The notes under the pieces are model-generated. The model made no database searches, was not told where the DNA came from, and saw only the letters and a program-made list of their open reading frames with translations. From positions 1 to 64,000 of the forward strand of contig MSXN01000026.1 in the NCBI GenBank assembly GCA_002083555.1: a stretch of DNA of 64,000 nt. The letters run 5' to 3'. The DNA is from Nitrospira sp. ST-bin5. GTDB taxonomy: Bacteria > Nitrospirota > Nitrospiria > Nitrospirales > Nitrospiraceae. Below are positions 1 to 8,185 of this stretch, one piece after another. The number at the start of each line of letters is the position of its first letter. The stretch's first letter is position 1. Both the position numbers and the translations under genes were made by a program.

Positions 1-602
1 ATGAACCGCGCGCCGATCAGGAGGTCATCCGACCTTGGAGCAAACCGTTGTACCAGCACGGCCATCTGGCCATCCTCAAAGGCAATCTGGCTGAAGAAGG
101 CGCACTGGCCAAGACCAGCGGAGTGAAGGTCCCGAAGATCACCGGCCCGGCTCGCGTGTTCGATTCGGAAGAGGCCTGCATGGAGGCGATCCTCACGCGC
201 CGAATCCAGCACGGTGACGTGGTCGTAATCCGCTATGAAGGCCCCAAGGGCGGCCCCGGCATGCGCGAAATGCTCTCGCCCACGGCAGCCCTTGTCGGCC
301 AGGGCCTGGGTGATTCCGTCGGTCTGATCACCGACGGCCGTTTTTCCGGGGGCACCTACGGCATGGTCGTCGGACATGTTGCGCCGGAAGCTGCGGTGGG
401 AGGAAATATTGCGCTGGTGCAGGAGGGCGACTCGGTGACCATCGACGCGGACCAGCGCGTGTTGCAACTCAACGTGCCTGACGAAGATATCACGCGCCGA
501 CGCGCCGTTTGGCAACCGCCCGCAACGCGCTACACGCGCGGCGTGCTCGCGAAGTATGCCAAGCTGGTGTCGAGTGCCAGCACGGGAGCCGTAACGGACT
601 AG
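1..602 (+). CDS. ilvD: Dihydroxy-acid dehydratase, C-terminal part
   Basis: This is the C-terminal end of IlvD, the Fe-S enzyme that dehydrates 2,3-dihydroxy-isovalerate or -methylvalerate in branched-chain amino acid synthesis. The open frame runs in from the left edge (first full codon at base 3), so the gene is cut by the window and only about 200 residues remain. Family signatures visible are LAILKGNLA near the start, YEGPKGGPGMREML in the middle and GLITDGRFSGGTYG, followed by GHVAPEA. An apparent TTG start at 48 is only an internal leucine, because the conserved DQEVIRPW stretch precedes it in frame. Family assignment is secure; the N-terminal two thirds cannot be assessed. Confidence 0.95.
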   Translation, partial: EPRADQEVIRPWSKPLYQHGHLAILKGNLAEEGALAKTSGVKVPKITGPARVFDSEEACMEAILTRRIQHGDVVVIRYEGPKGGPGMREMLSPTAALVGQGLGDSVGLITDGRFSGGTYGMVVGHVAPEAAVGGNIALVQEGDSVTIDADQRVLQLNVPDEDITRRRAVWQPPATRYTRGVLAKYAKLVSSASTGAVTD

Positions 603-606
603 CCCG

Positions 607-936
607 ATGGGGAAACACAGAACGTCGACAGGCGATGAGACGCTCCGTTTCTTCGTGACCGGGACCGACACCGGCGTGGGCAAGACCGAAGCGGCTTGTG
701 CCCTGCTCTCGCTACTGGCAGACGCAGACCTTCGCCCGGCAGCGATGAAACCCTACGAGAGCGACTACCTCAACAGGCGGCGGCACGGCTGGCCGGTACC
801 TGGTTCTGTCCCGTATGTGCGGGAGCAAACCCGTCTGCGGGCCGCCTATCGGCTGGCCCTTCGTCCGCTGCTGAATACCTTTGACCAGGAGGGGCCACGC
901 GGCGCCAGTCTCTCTGTTACGCGCGGAGGCCAATGA
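607..936 (+). pseudogene. Truncated BioD-like (dethiobiotin synthetase) fragment
   Basis: The 109-residue frame opens with FFVTGTDTGVGKTEAACALL, the P-loop of dethiobiotin synthetase, followed by KPYES as in the BioD substrate-binding segment. A later YRLALRPLLNTFDQEG resembles the BioD YRF-x-P-L-A-P...EG segment. The frame then stops. Intact BioD is about 220-240 residues, and the part between the two matches looks scrambled, so this is most likely a decayed or internally deleted gene. Its TGA overlaps the ATG of the next gene, so translation of this fragment may still feed the downstream ORF. It starts four bases after ilvD. A short functional P-loop protein is a less likely alternative. 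Confidence 0.6.
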
Positions 937-1796
937 CTAAGTCCTGGTTCAGAGGACGCCTCGCGGTGTTGGCCACGATGCACCGCAAGGAGCAAGCGAT
1001 TGCCCCCGTCCTGAAGGAGGCCCTCGGACTTCAGGTGGAGACGCCGCCGGGGTTGGACACCGATCGCTTCGGCACGTTCACGCGAGAGATCCCGCGTCCC
1101 GACACGCAACGTGAGACGGTTCGATTGAAGGCGCAGGCGGCACTGGCTGCTGTACCGGAGGCTGACTTTGGGCTCGCCAGCGAAGGCAGTTTCGGACCCC
1201 ATCCGTGTCTGCCGTGGGTCGCTGGCGGGCGCGAGCTCGTCATCCTGATAGGCCGGGATAGTGGCCTTGAGCTCGTCGGCGTCGATCTCACAGCCGAGAC
1301 CACCTGGGGGTCTCGGCTGGTCAGCAGCGTGGCGGACGCTCTGGCCTTCGCCCAGAGCGTCAGGTTCCCCTCGCATGCCATCGTGGTGATTGGTGCGTCC
1401 AACGGGGAACCGGACGTTTCGAAAGGAGTGTATAAGGGCTTGATGACAACGGAAGAACTCGAGGCGGCAGTTCGCGTCGTGCTCGAACAACACGGGGCAG
1501 CGCATGTGGAAAGTGATATGCGCGCACACGTCAATCCGACACGGCTGCATGCCATCGAGCGCGCCGCCAGAGATCTGGTGCGCCTGGCCCTGAGCGGCTG
1601 CCCGCGCTGTGAACGGCCTGGTTTCGACGTCGTGGAACGACGCGAGGGGCTGCCCTGTGGGGCATGCGAGATGCCAACCCGCCGCATTCGTCTGGAAATC
1701 GTGGGCTGCACAGGCTGCGGCTTCCGAGAAGAACGTGTCCCGGCCACCGGGACGGCGCCAGCCTCGCCCGCTGAGTGCGACCGCTGCAACCCCTGA
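933..1796 (+). CDS. DUF6671-like protein with C-terminal zinc-type cysteines
   Basis: A 287-residue soluble protein with no signal peptide or membrane segment. The N-terminal two thirds resembles, from memory, the DUF6671 family (FRGRLAVLATMHRKEQAIAP near the start, then ASEGSFGPHP and ESDMRAHVNPTRL). The C-terminal 80 residues hold four paired-cysteine motifs, CPRC, CGAC, CTGC and CDRC, as in a double zinc ribbon. The function of the family is not known to me. The ATG overlaps the stop of the bioD-like fragment (ATGA), so the two are probably co-transcribed. The coding call is firm from length and conserved-looking motifs; the family name is tentative. Confidence 0.7.
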   Translation: MTKSWFRGRLAVLATMHRKEQAIAPVLKEALGLQVETPPGLDTDRFGTFTREIPRPDTQRETVRLKAQAALAAVPEADFGLASEGSFGPHPCLPWVAGGRELVILIGRDSGLELVGVDLTAETTWGSRLVSSVADALAFAQSVRFPSHAIVVIGASNGEPDVSKGVYKGLMTTEELEAAVRVVLEQHGAAHVESDMRAHVNPTRLHAIERAARDLVRLALSGCPRCERPGFDVVERREGLPCGACEMPTRRIRLEIVGCTGCGFREERVPATGTAPASPAECDRCNP

Positions 1797-2399
1797 CCAT
1801 GGATCTCTCCTGATGGCGCCACTTCAAACGAGGTTGTATGCCGACATTGAAGGCACGCTCTCCTGTTAATCCAGTTGGTCTCCGCGATTTGCAGGTCGTG
1901 ACTCTCGTTCGTGCAACCTGTTCGCCGATGCACAGGACTGCGTGCGCCGCTGTATCCTGCAGTAAGCAGCACTGATCTCGATACGTCTTTCTCATGTCGC
2001 GGTATGCTATGTCAGTAATCCTCCCGCAATGTTGTCAGGCCTGCTCGAACGACGTTCCTTCCCTAAAAGCCACAAGGTGCCGCTCCACCGGATCAGATAT
2101 TAACGTTTCGCTGGAGCCTTGGGTCCCTGCTGCATCCACCCAAAGCCCCATAGGCCACAGGCAAGGCACTTACTCGAACTACGCTGGTCCGCACTACTGA
2201 TAACAGCGAATCCTTTTGGTTCAAAACTTGCTGTAGCAACTCTGTCATGGGATCTCTACTTGCTTCAATGCAGCAAAGTCATACATGCGCGCGGCGATTC
2301 GCTGCCTCACGACGAATCTCTCCCACGGCACGTTCGCGGAGGAAATCCGTCGCTCGGCGGCGGGCGACCGCCTGCAAATCGCTCCTGGACGACACGAGA
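1797..2399. other. 603-bp intergenic region with one promoter candidate
   Basis: No convincing gene is seen here. Short frames lack ribosome-binding sites and family motifs. The stretch carries a sigma-54-like site at 2217-2232 and leads into the porin gene, so it is probably its regulatory region together with the tail of the upstream unit. Confidence 0.5.
2217..2232 (+). promoter_or_regulatory. Sigma-54-type promoter candidate upstream of porin
   Basis: TTGGTTCAAAACTTGCT has a GG at 2218-2219, ten bases, then GC at 2230-2231, with a perfect TTGCT -12 box and TGGTTC as the -24 box (consensus TGGCAC-N5-TTGCW). It lies about 170 bp before the chosen porin start. No GCAC-N-GTGCG element was found upstream, unlike four other sites in the window, so support is from the core promoter alone. 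Confidence 0.45.
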
Positions 2400-3881
2400 A
2401 TGGACACCATGCGCATGCGGCGGCCTTTGGCTCTCGGACTGATATTCTCCCTCACGAGTCTGCTTCCCGTCGCTTGGGCCGTTGAAGAAGGCGAGCTAGT
2501 GGGGAAAGAGGGGCGGTGGGGATATGTTACGAGAGAAGATCCCGCTCTTAAATATCTCCTGGAGAAACACATCATCACGCAGGAGGAATATGACGAGGGC
2601 GCCAGAATCGTCGAGGAGCGGGAGCACCCTTCGGCTCCGTCGTTCCATCTCAACTATGGCCAAGGGCTCAATATCGAGACCGGGGATCAATTCTTTCTCA
2701 AGCTCCGCGGCCTGATGCAATTTCGATTCAACCACAACGAGTACAACCAGGCCTGGCGCACCATCGGCGATCGCAATAATTTTGCCGGCGACAAGCCTGC
2801 AGAAGCCTGGAGGCGTGCCGATCAGTCGGCAACGACGCTCAGTACCCAGGCCATGCGGTTGCAGTTTTTAGGGTACGCCTTCGATCCAAACTTGCGATAC
2901 GACGTGACCATCGGGGCTGATCGTCAGGAAGGGAGTCCCACCGCCACGGGCGGCCTCTCTCTCGTCAACGCCTACGTGGCCTCCTGGCACGTGCCCTATG
3001 CCAACGTCGTGGTTGGCCAGTACAAAACGTGGTTCAATCGAGCCCAGATCCAGTCCGTCGCCAACCTGACGTTCACGACCCGCATGATCGTGCAGAATGC
3101 CTTCATGGCCAACGCCATCAACCGTCGTGATATCGGCATCACCATTCTCAGCGACGAAAATAAATACCGGGTGAACTATGCGATCGGCGTCTTCAACGGC
3201 ATGGGGACCACCCTGGACCGGCTCAGCAACCCGATTGCCCAGGATGGCACCCGGGTGAACGCGAACGAGTTGATGTATGTGGGGCGACTGCTGTGGAAGG
3301 TGTCGGGGAATCCCCTCTACGGCGAGGGGGACATCCTCTATTCCACAGAGCCCCAAGTCGCCATCGCCGTGGGCTACGCCTATAACTCCGGTGTGAACCT
3401 GTCGGATCCGATCACCGCCGTCCGGAACCAAGTCCTGGGGGTCTCCGGCAACGGCCGGTTGGTGGGGGCGGGAATCATCGACTTCCAGACGTGGGAGATG
3501 GATTTCATCGCCAGATATCGAGGCTGGGCCCTCCAGGCGGAGGGGTACGTTCGCCAGCAGCAGGTTCGCGGGGGCAACTTTTCCGTGGGAAACGCCATGG
3601 GCTGGTATGCGATGCTCGGCTATTACCTGGTGCCGCGGAAGCTGGAGGTAGCGGTCCGCTACGGCATCTTCGACCCGAACACAGGCTACTCCCACGATCT
3701 GGTCAAAGAGGCCGGCGTGGCGCTGAACTATAGTTTGGACGGAACGTACGATCACCGCATCGTGGCCGATTTGACCAACGTCACAATGGGCACCGGCGGA
3801 TACGCAGCCGGTCGTCCGACCGTCAGCACTCAGGATCTCGTGACGAATAGCATCCGAGTCTTGTATCAGTTCTATTGGTAG
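2400..3881 (+). CDS. Phosphate-selective-type (OprO/OprP-like) outer membrane porin
   Basis: Predicted 493-residue outer membrane beta-barrel. A signal peptide (MRMRRPLALGLIFSLTSLLP, cleaved after AWA) is followed by a short helical segment, then alternating amphipathic strands such as FFLKLRGLMQFRFNHN, NLRYDVTIGAD and VVVGQYKTWFNRAQIQS. The C-terminus is FYW, the usual aromatic end recognised by the Bam machinery. The strand pattern and the VVVGQ-K-W motif match the phosphate-selective porin O/P family. The ATG at 2400 was chosen because it directly precedes the signal peptide; the frame is open upstream to 2247 but that part is basic and not signal-like. ATGs at 2409 and 2415 are also possible. 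A ModA-like binding protein follows after 36 bp, suggesting anion uptake. The actual substrate is unknown. Confidence 0.75.
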   Translation: MDTMRMRRPLALGLIFSLTSLLPVAWAVEEGELVGKEGRWGYVTREDPALKYLLEKHIITQEEYDEGARIVEEREHPSAPSFHLNYGQGLNIETGDQFFLKLRGLMQFRFNHNEYNQAWRTIGDRNNFAGDKPAEAWRRADQSATTLSTQAMRLQFLGYAFDPNLRYDVTIGADRQEGSPTATGGLSLVNAYVASWHVPYANVVVGQYKTWFNRAQIQSVANLTFTTRMIVQNAFMANAINRRDIGITILSDENKYRVNYAIGVFNGMGTTLDRLSNPIAQDGTRVNANELMYVGRLLWKVSGNPLYGEGDILYSTEPQVAIAVGYAYNSGVNLSDPITAVRNQVLGVSGNGRLVGAGIIDFQTWEMDFIARYRGWALQAEGYVRQQQVRGGNFSVGNAMGWYAMLGYYLVPRKLEVAVRYGIFDPNTGYSHDLVKEAGVALNYSLDGTYDHRIVADLTNVTMGTGGYAAGRPTVSTQDLVTNSIRVLYQFYW

Positions 3882-3917
3882 TGCCTACGGGATATCTGTT
3901 TAGGGCCTGGAGGATAC

Positions 3918-4721
3918 ATGGTCGCATATAGAATGGGATGGCAATGGAGGAGCGCCTGGTGCCTCGCGGCGCTCCTGGTGGCGTTGAGCCTGGCCGAGCG
4001 GCCGGCGTATAGCGAAGTCTTGACGATCGGCGCCGCGCACAGTTTAAAGCCCGTACTCCGCGAAGTGCTCCCGATCTTCGAGTCCCGGTATCAGCCTGCC
4101 AAGGTGCACGTTATCTACGGTCCATCCAGAACACAACGCAAACAGATTGCGCAAGGCGCGCCCCTGGATGTGTTTCTCCCCGCCTCATTCGATCAAGTGA
4201 GCCATCTCCAATCCCAAGGACTGACCATCGATGGACCGCCGAGGATTTATGCCAGAACGTCCGTGGTCTTGATCGCCTCCGCCGAGACTGCCGCGGTTCC
4301 TGTGTCCTTTCAGACGCTGGGGTCGGACACCGCCGGCCGCATTGCAGTCGCGAATCCAGCCACGGATGCGCTGGGAGCCATCACCGCTCAGCTCATGTCA
4401 AACGTCGATCCCGCAAAGCGGCTGCAATCTCGGATCATCTACGCCCATCACAGCGAGATTATCGGCCTCGTATCCAGCGGCGAAGCAGACGTCGGAATCG
4501 TGTACCGCGTCGATGCGTTGCACAACAGGACCGTCCGGATTCTTGATGACGCACCAGATGGCCTCCACGCTCCCGTAGAGCTTGGCGCGGCTGTCGTGTG
4601 GACCTGTAAGCCGGCCACGCTTCCTCTTGCGCGGAAACTCCTGGACTTTATGCTCGATCCAGCCGTACAGCACGTGTTACGCAAACACGGGTTCCAGCCC
4701 CTGTCTTCGCAAATGGAGTAA
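3918..4721 (+). CDS. modA: ModA-like periplasmic molybdate/oxyanion-binding protein (copy 1)
   Basis: A 267-residue secreted protein of the ModA family of ABC-transporter substrate-binding proteins. A signal peptide occupies residues 1-32. The mature N-terminus has the family pattern LTIGAAHSLKPVLREVLPIF, followed by YGPSRTQRKQI and DVFLPAS, the segments that hold the oxyanion, and later VSSGEADVGIVYRVDA. No ModB permease or ModC ATPase is next to it, so it either works with a transporter encoded elsewhere or acts as a sensor-type binding protein. A clear paralogue sits at 53145-53936. The genes around it encode an outer membrane porin, a lipoprotein and a SulP permease, consistent with an anion-uptake theme. 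The ligand cannot be read from the sequence. Confidence 0.8.
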   Translation: MVAYRMGWQWRSAWCLAALLVALSLAERPAYSEVLTIGAAHSLKPVLREVLPIFESRYQPAKVHVIYGPSRTQRKQIAQGAPLDVFLPASFDQVSHLQSQGLTIDGPPRIYARTSVVLIASAETAAVPVSFQTLGSDTAGRIAVANPATDALGAITAQLMSNVDPAKRLQSRIIYAHHSEIIGLVSSGEADVGIVYRVDALHNRTVRILDDAPDGLHAPVELGAAVVWTCKPATLPLARKLLDFMLDPAVQHVLRKHGFQPLSSQME

Positions 4722-4738
4722 CTGCCGGTGCTCAAGCT

Positions 4739-5533
4739 GTGAAGAATAACCGCGGACTCGTACAATCAATGGTGAAGCCTCTGCGACAATCGGTGTTACT
4801 CCTCCTGAGTCTCACCCTCATCGGATGCGCCGAAATCCCCGTAGACAAGGGAAGAGTGATGTTCGTCGCTGGATTCAACGAGGTGCGCCTGGTGCCGGAG
4901 GATGGGGCACAGCGCAACAACCACCCGGTCACATTGACGCCTACCGAGGTCGGCACGTTGCTCCACCGGGTGCTCTATGGCGAACAGCGCAATTTCCTAC
5001 ACCGTCTGATCAGCGGGGAAGCGATCAGGCGCCGGGCCTTCCGTGAGGATGAAATCGTTCTCCTGGCTCCTGCGCTCTCCCACGCCTTGGCGCAAGCCAC
5101 GCCTGATGAGCGGGTGTTTTTTCATCTGGGACGGCCGGGCTCTGGGGGAGGCGAGAAGGGGACGACTCCCCTCCAGACTGGCATGCCCGGCGTGGCCTTG
5201 GGTCGGCCTGCCACCATGGGAGGCGAAGAAAGCACGGCTGGATGGATCTTCGTTCGGGGACCGTTGTTGCACCTCCTGCTGAGCGAAGTCCAGCACGTAC
5301 AAGGGCCGGTGGCTGACATTAATCAGTACATTCGGGAGATGCCGAACATCCCTAAAGCCACCATCGCCTTTACCCTGACCTTTGATCCTGAAAAGTACAT
5401 GGTGGCCGAAACCTCATGGGGCAGTTGGCTTACACAGGCCCCCTTGGCGGCCCTCGCCGTCAGATTCCGGGAAGCGCTGCCCGATTTGCAGACCTATAAA
5501 ACCCTTGAAAGCAGCGAACCATTTTCTCGGTAG
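4739..5533 (+). CDS. Lipoprotein of unknown function
   Basis: I do not recognise the family. The 264-residue product carries a lipoprotein signal with lipobox LIGC near residue 30, so it is predicted to be membrane-anchored outside the cytoplasm. Recognisable stretches include VMFVAGFNEVRLVPEDG just after the lipobox and a glycine-rich RPGSGGGEKGTTPLQTG loop in the middle. GTG at 4739 gives a long n-region; ATG at 4769, ten codons later, is an alternative and neither has a strong ribosome-binding site. It lies 17 bp downstream of the ModA-like gene and 16 bp before the SulP gene, so it is probably part of the same operon. Confidence 0.65.
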   Translation: MKNNRGLVQSMVKPLRQSVLLLLSLTLIGCAEIPVDKGRVMFVAGFNEVRLVPEDGAQRNNHPVTLTPTEVGTLLHRVLYGEQRNFLHRLISGEAIRRRAFREDEIVLLAPALSHALAQATPDERVFFHLGRPGSGGGEKGTTPLQTGMPGVALGRPATMGGEESTAGWIFVRGPLLHLLLSEVQHVQGPVADINQYIREMPNIPKATIAFTLTFDPEKYMVAETSWGSWLTQAPLAALAVRFREALPDLQTYKTLESSEPFSR

Positions 5534-5549
5534 GACATACGAACGCCTT

Positions 5550-6878
5550 ATGGATACAAAGAGTGCAGTGGGGTTGGGACCAGTCTATGCGTGTCCAGTC
5601 ACCCTACCTGGATCAGCCGCATTTCAAGCAGAATACGCAGGTCGCGATGCCGCAGCCGGACTGATAGCTGGATCAATGGCTATTCCATTGACGGTGGGCA
5701 TCGCCATGATGTCCGACTATCCCATCAAGGTGGGGTTGGCAACAGTCGCGTTTGCCTGCTTAATCGGCTGGATCAATGCCTGGATCAGACCAGGCAACTA
5801 TATCGGCTGTCCGGGGATCGCAGCAGGTCTTGCACCGGTGTTGGCAGTGGGCGTGGCCAGCTTTGGCCTAGAAAATATGGCGTTTGCAATTGCCCTGACT
5901 GCGACCTTTCAAGCCATCATATGGAAATTCAACTGGCAGAGATATATTTTGATTGCCGTGCCGGCGTATCTGGTCGAAGGGTTGCTGGCGGGCGTAGGCT
6001 TGAAGATCGCCCTAAAATTCCTTGCGTTCACCTTTGAGCTTCCCGAAGGAATGGAGTCCGCCGATACGTTTTGGAACGGTGCGCGCATACAGATGGCCTT
6101 GATATCCATAGTCGGGTATGTCGGCTTTGTCTATCTGTTTTTAAAATTCAAGAACACACAGCCTGCCATCCCGTATTTTGTGCTGATTACCGCAGGAGCG
6201 GTACTCGCTCAATTCGTGTCTATGCCCATGCTCTCCGTCGTTGATACGCCCCTTCGTTTCGAGTTGCCGATACCGCATTTTGACAGTGCATTCACTGTGG
6301 TCTATATGGTCGGATTCGCCGTGTTGCTGGCGGCGATCGATGTGATCGAGCAGGTGATGAGCAACGCGGCGATTGAAAAAATAGACCCGCTCAAGCGCAA
6401 GTGCAACAGCAATAACAGCTTGCTTGCCATTTGGATCGCCAATATGGGGGCGAGCTTCTTCGGCGGCATGACCAATCTGGACGGTCTGGCAAAAAGCACT
6501 ACCAATGCCCTGGCTGGGGCCCATACCAAGTTTTCCGTCTTGATAATTGGTCTTGTGGTCACCTTCTTTACATTCAATGTCGAATATCTGGCCTATCTGC
6601 CGAAGTTTGCCCTAGCGTCGATCATGATATTCACGGGCTGGAAGATGATTGAGGGACTCGTCCATGTGACCCATCACGGGCCCTATGCCATGATCCTGGC
6701 TATTTTATGCGGTGTGCTGGTCTTCAAGGTGGGGATTTTCGAGGGCTTGCTGATTGCCCTGGCGGTGCACGGCATTGTCCATTATATGATGTATGCCAAT
6801 CTCGATAAAATGCCTGGAAGAGATATTGTGAAAAGGTACATTGATGACCTCAAAAGGAATGGCAGCAATGTCAGCTAG
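5550..6878 (+). CDS. SulP-family anion permease without STAS domain
   Basis: A 442-residue polytopic membrane protein with about 12 hydrophobic segments. The SulP pattern is visible as AGRDAAAGLIAGSMAIPLTVGIA near the N-terminus and as DGLAKSTTNALAGAHTKFSV with LPKFALASIMIFTGW in the C-terminal half. Typical SulP proteins end in a cytoplasmic STAS domain of about 100 residues; here the chain ends in a short KRYIDDLKRNG tail, so STAS is absent. ATG 5550 follows the lipoprotein stop by 16 bp; the frame is open further upstream only through that gene. Codon use is visibly more AT-rich than the neighbours, and a broken uspA of similar composition follows, so both may have been acquired together. 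Substrate (sulfate, bicarbonate, other anion) is unknown. Confidence 0.8.
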   Translation: MDTKSAVGLGPVYACPVTLPGSAAFQAEYAGRDAAAGLIAGSMAIPLTVGIAMMSDYPIKVGLATVAFACLIGWINAWIRPGNYIGCPGIAAGLAPVLAVGVASFGLENMAFAIALTATFQAIIWKFNWQRYILIAVPAYLVEGLLAGVGLKIALKFLAFTFELPEGMESADTFWNGARIQMALISIVGYVGFVYLFLKFKNTQPAIPYFVLITAGAVLAQFVSMPMLSVVDTPLRFELPIPHFDSAFTVVYMVGFAVLLAAIDVIEQVMSNAAIEKIDPLKRKCNSNNSLLAIWIANMGASFFGGMTNLDGLAKSTTNALAGAHTKFSVLIIGLVVTFFTFNVEYLAYLPKFALASIMIFTGWKMIEGLVHVTHHGPYAMILAILCGVLVFKVGIFEGLLIALAVHGIVHYMMYANLDKMPGRDIVKRYIDDLKRNGSNVS

Positions 6879-6929
6879 CCGACCTGGTTCACACTGATAA
6901 CACCGCAGACATCTGAGGACAGGGAGGCA

Positions 6930-6955
6930 GATTTTCGTGTCCTTCGACGAAAATC
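6930..6955 (+). terminator. Hairpin after SulP gene
   Basis: GATTTTCGT at 6930-6938 and ACGAAAATC at 6947-6955 are exact reverse complements around an 8-base loop. There is no following T tract, so it may be a weak terminator or an mRNA-stabilising stem between SulP and the uspA relic. Confidence 0.45.
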
Positions 6956-6979
6956 ACCTATCCAAGAAGGAGCGCCATT

Positions 6980-7256
6980 ATGTTCAAGAAAATTATGGTT
7001 GCTATCGACGGAAGCGAGATTTCGCTGAAAGCATTAAAGGAAGCGGAGAATATTGCCACTTTTTATCATGGCACGCTGTGCATCGCCTATGCTATTGCCG
7101 ATTCAGACGATGCTGATCAGCCAGGCAGGCCTGGAGCTATTGGAGCATGCTAAGTCTGCTGTGAAGAATGGGTTGAACGTGGAAACCCGTTTACTGCGAG
7201 ATCAAGAGAATATGACTTAACGGGTATTACGGAAGCCATTACCGCAAACTCTAATC
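6980..7256 (+). pseudogene. Broken universal stress protein (UspA) gene
   Basis: A good ribosome-binding site (AAGGAG, 6967-6972) precedes ATG 6980. The frame gives MFKKIMVAIDGSEISLKALK, the start of a UspA domain, but stops at 7151-7153 after 57 codons. Another frame continues family-like sequence (LELLEHAKSAVKNGLNVETR, about 7120-7185), and a third gives LTGITEAITANS just before 7256. The usual UspA length is about 140-150 residues and the ATP-binding G-2x-G-9x-G-S/T end is missing. At least two frameshifts or deletions have occurred, and the 3' end is replaced by larB. It was probably once co-transcribed with SulP. Confidence 0.75.
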
Positions 7257-8018
7257 ATGGATATACTCAAACTGCACAACCTCCTTGAACGTGTCCGTGC
7301 CGGCAGCGTGAATCTCGAGGACGCGCTGCGCGAGTTGAAGGATCTGCCGTTCGCCAATCTCGGCTATGCCACGGTCGACCACCATCGCGCACTGCGGCAA
7401 GGGACGCCTGAGGTCATCTTCGGGTTGGGAAAGACCGCGGAGCAGATCGTGGGGATCGCGGAGGAACTTGCACGGACAGGCCAGAACGTGCTGATCACGC
7501 GGCTCGATCGGGAAAAGGCAGTCGCCGTGACACAGACACTGCCCTTACTGAACTATCACGAGCTCGCGCGCATGGCGACTTGGGAACAGGCACCGATTGC
7601 GCCGATCGGCAAGCTCCCCGTCGCACTCGTCTGCGCAGGCACGGCCGATGTGCCGGTGGCGGAAGAATGCGCTGAGACGTTGCGCCTGCTAGGCATTCAG
7701 GTCGAACGTCTCTACGACGTCGGCGTAGCGGGCATTCATCGGCTCCTCGGCCGCCGCGAGCTCTTTGACCGGACTGCCCTGGCGATTGTGGTGGCGGGCA
7801 TGGAAGGAGCGCTGCCCAGTGCGGTGGGCGGGCTAGTCTCGATCCCGGTGATCGCGGTTCCGACGTCGGTCGGATATGGGGCTGCATTCGGCGGGGTGAC
7901 GGCGCTGGCCTGTATGCTTACCAGCTGCGCCTCCGGGGTCACGGTCTGCAACATCGATAACGGCTTTGGCGCCGCCTTCGCCGCGGCGCGCATTCTGCGC
8001 ACAGCCGATCGGTTCTGA
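7257..8018 (+). CDS. larB: LarB-type nickel-pincer cofactor synthesis protein (copy 1)
   Basis: A 253-residue protein of the LarB family (PurE-like AIR-carboxylase fold). In the known pathway LarB carboxylates and hydrolyses nicotinic acid adenine dinucleotide to pyridinium-3,5-biscarboxylic acid mononucleotide, the first step to the nickel-pincer nucleotide of lactate racemase. Visible hallmarks are the N-terminal helix with FANLGYATVDHHRALRQG and PEVIFGLGKT, then VCAGTADVPVAEECAETL, VVAGMEGALPSAVGGLV, PTSVGYGAAFGG and SCASGVTVCNIDNGFGA. LarC, LarE and LarA are not in the window. No ribosome-binding site precedes ATG 7257, which abuts the uspA relic, so expression signals may have been lost or borrowed. 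A shorter divergent copy lies at 32922-33629. Confidence 0.88.
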   Translation: MDILKLHNLLERVRAGSVNLEDALRELKDLPFANLGYATVDHHRALRQGTPEVIFGLGKTAEQIVGIAEELARTGQNVLITRLDREKAVAVTQTLPLLNYHELARMATWEQAPIAPIGKLPVALVCAGTADVPVAEECAETLRLLGIQVERLYDVGVAGIHRLLGRRELFDRTALAIVVAGMEGALPSAVGGLVSIPVIAVPTSVGYGAAFGGVTALACMLTSCASGVTVCNIDNGFGAAFAAARILRTADRF

Positions 8019-8185
8019 CTCCTCCCTTCCTCGAGGGACCTGTTCAGAAACACTTGTCATCAATTGGCTTTCCGCGACTGCCTGCCCATGGATGACGCCA
8101 CTCTGGAAATCGTATTCGCTGGAGGCCGCATCTTGCCCAGGCAGAAACCCTCAAAGTAAAATCACACCCTTTCGAGGAGCACCAC

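Noticed and set aside
8120..8160. A sigma-54-like GGCCGCATCTTGCC before the 8186 gene
   Set aside because: The GG to GC spacing is nine, not ten, bases.
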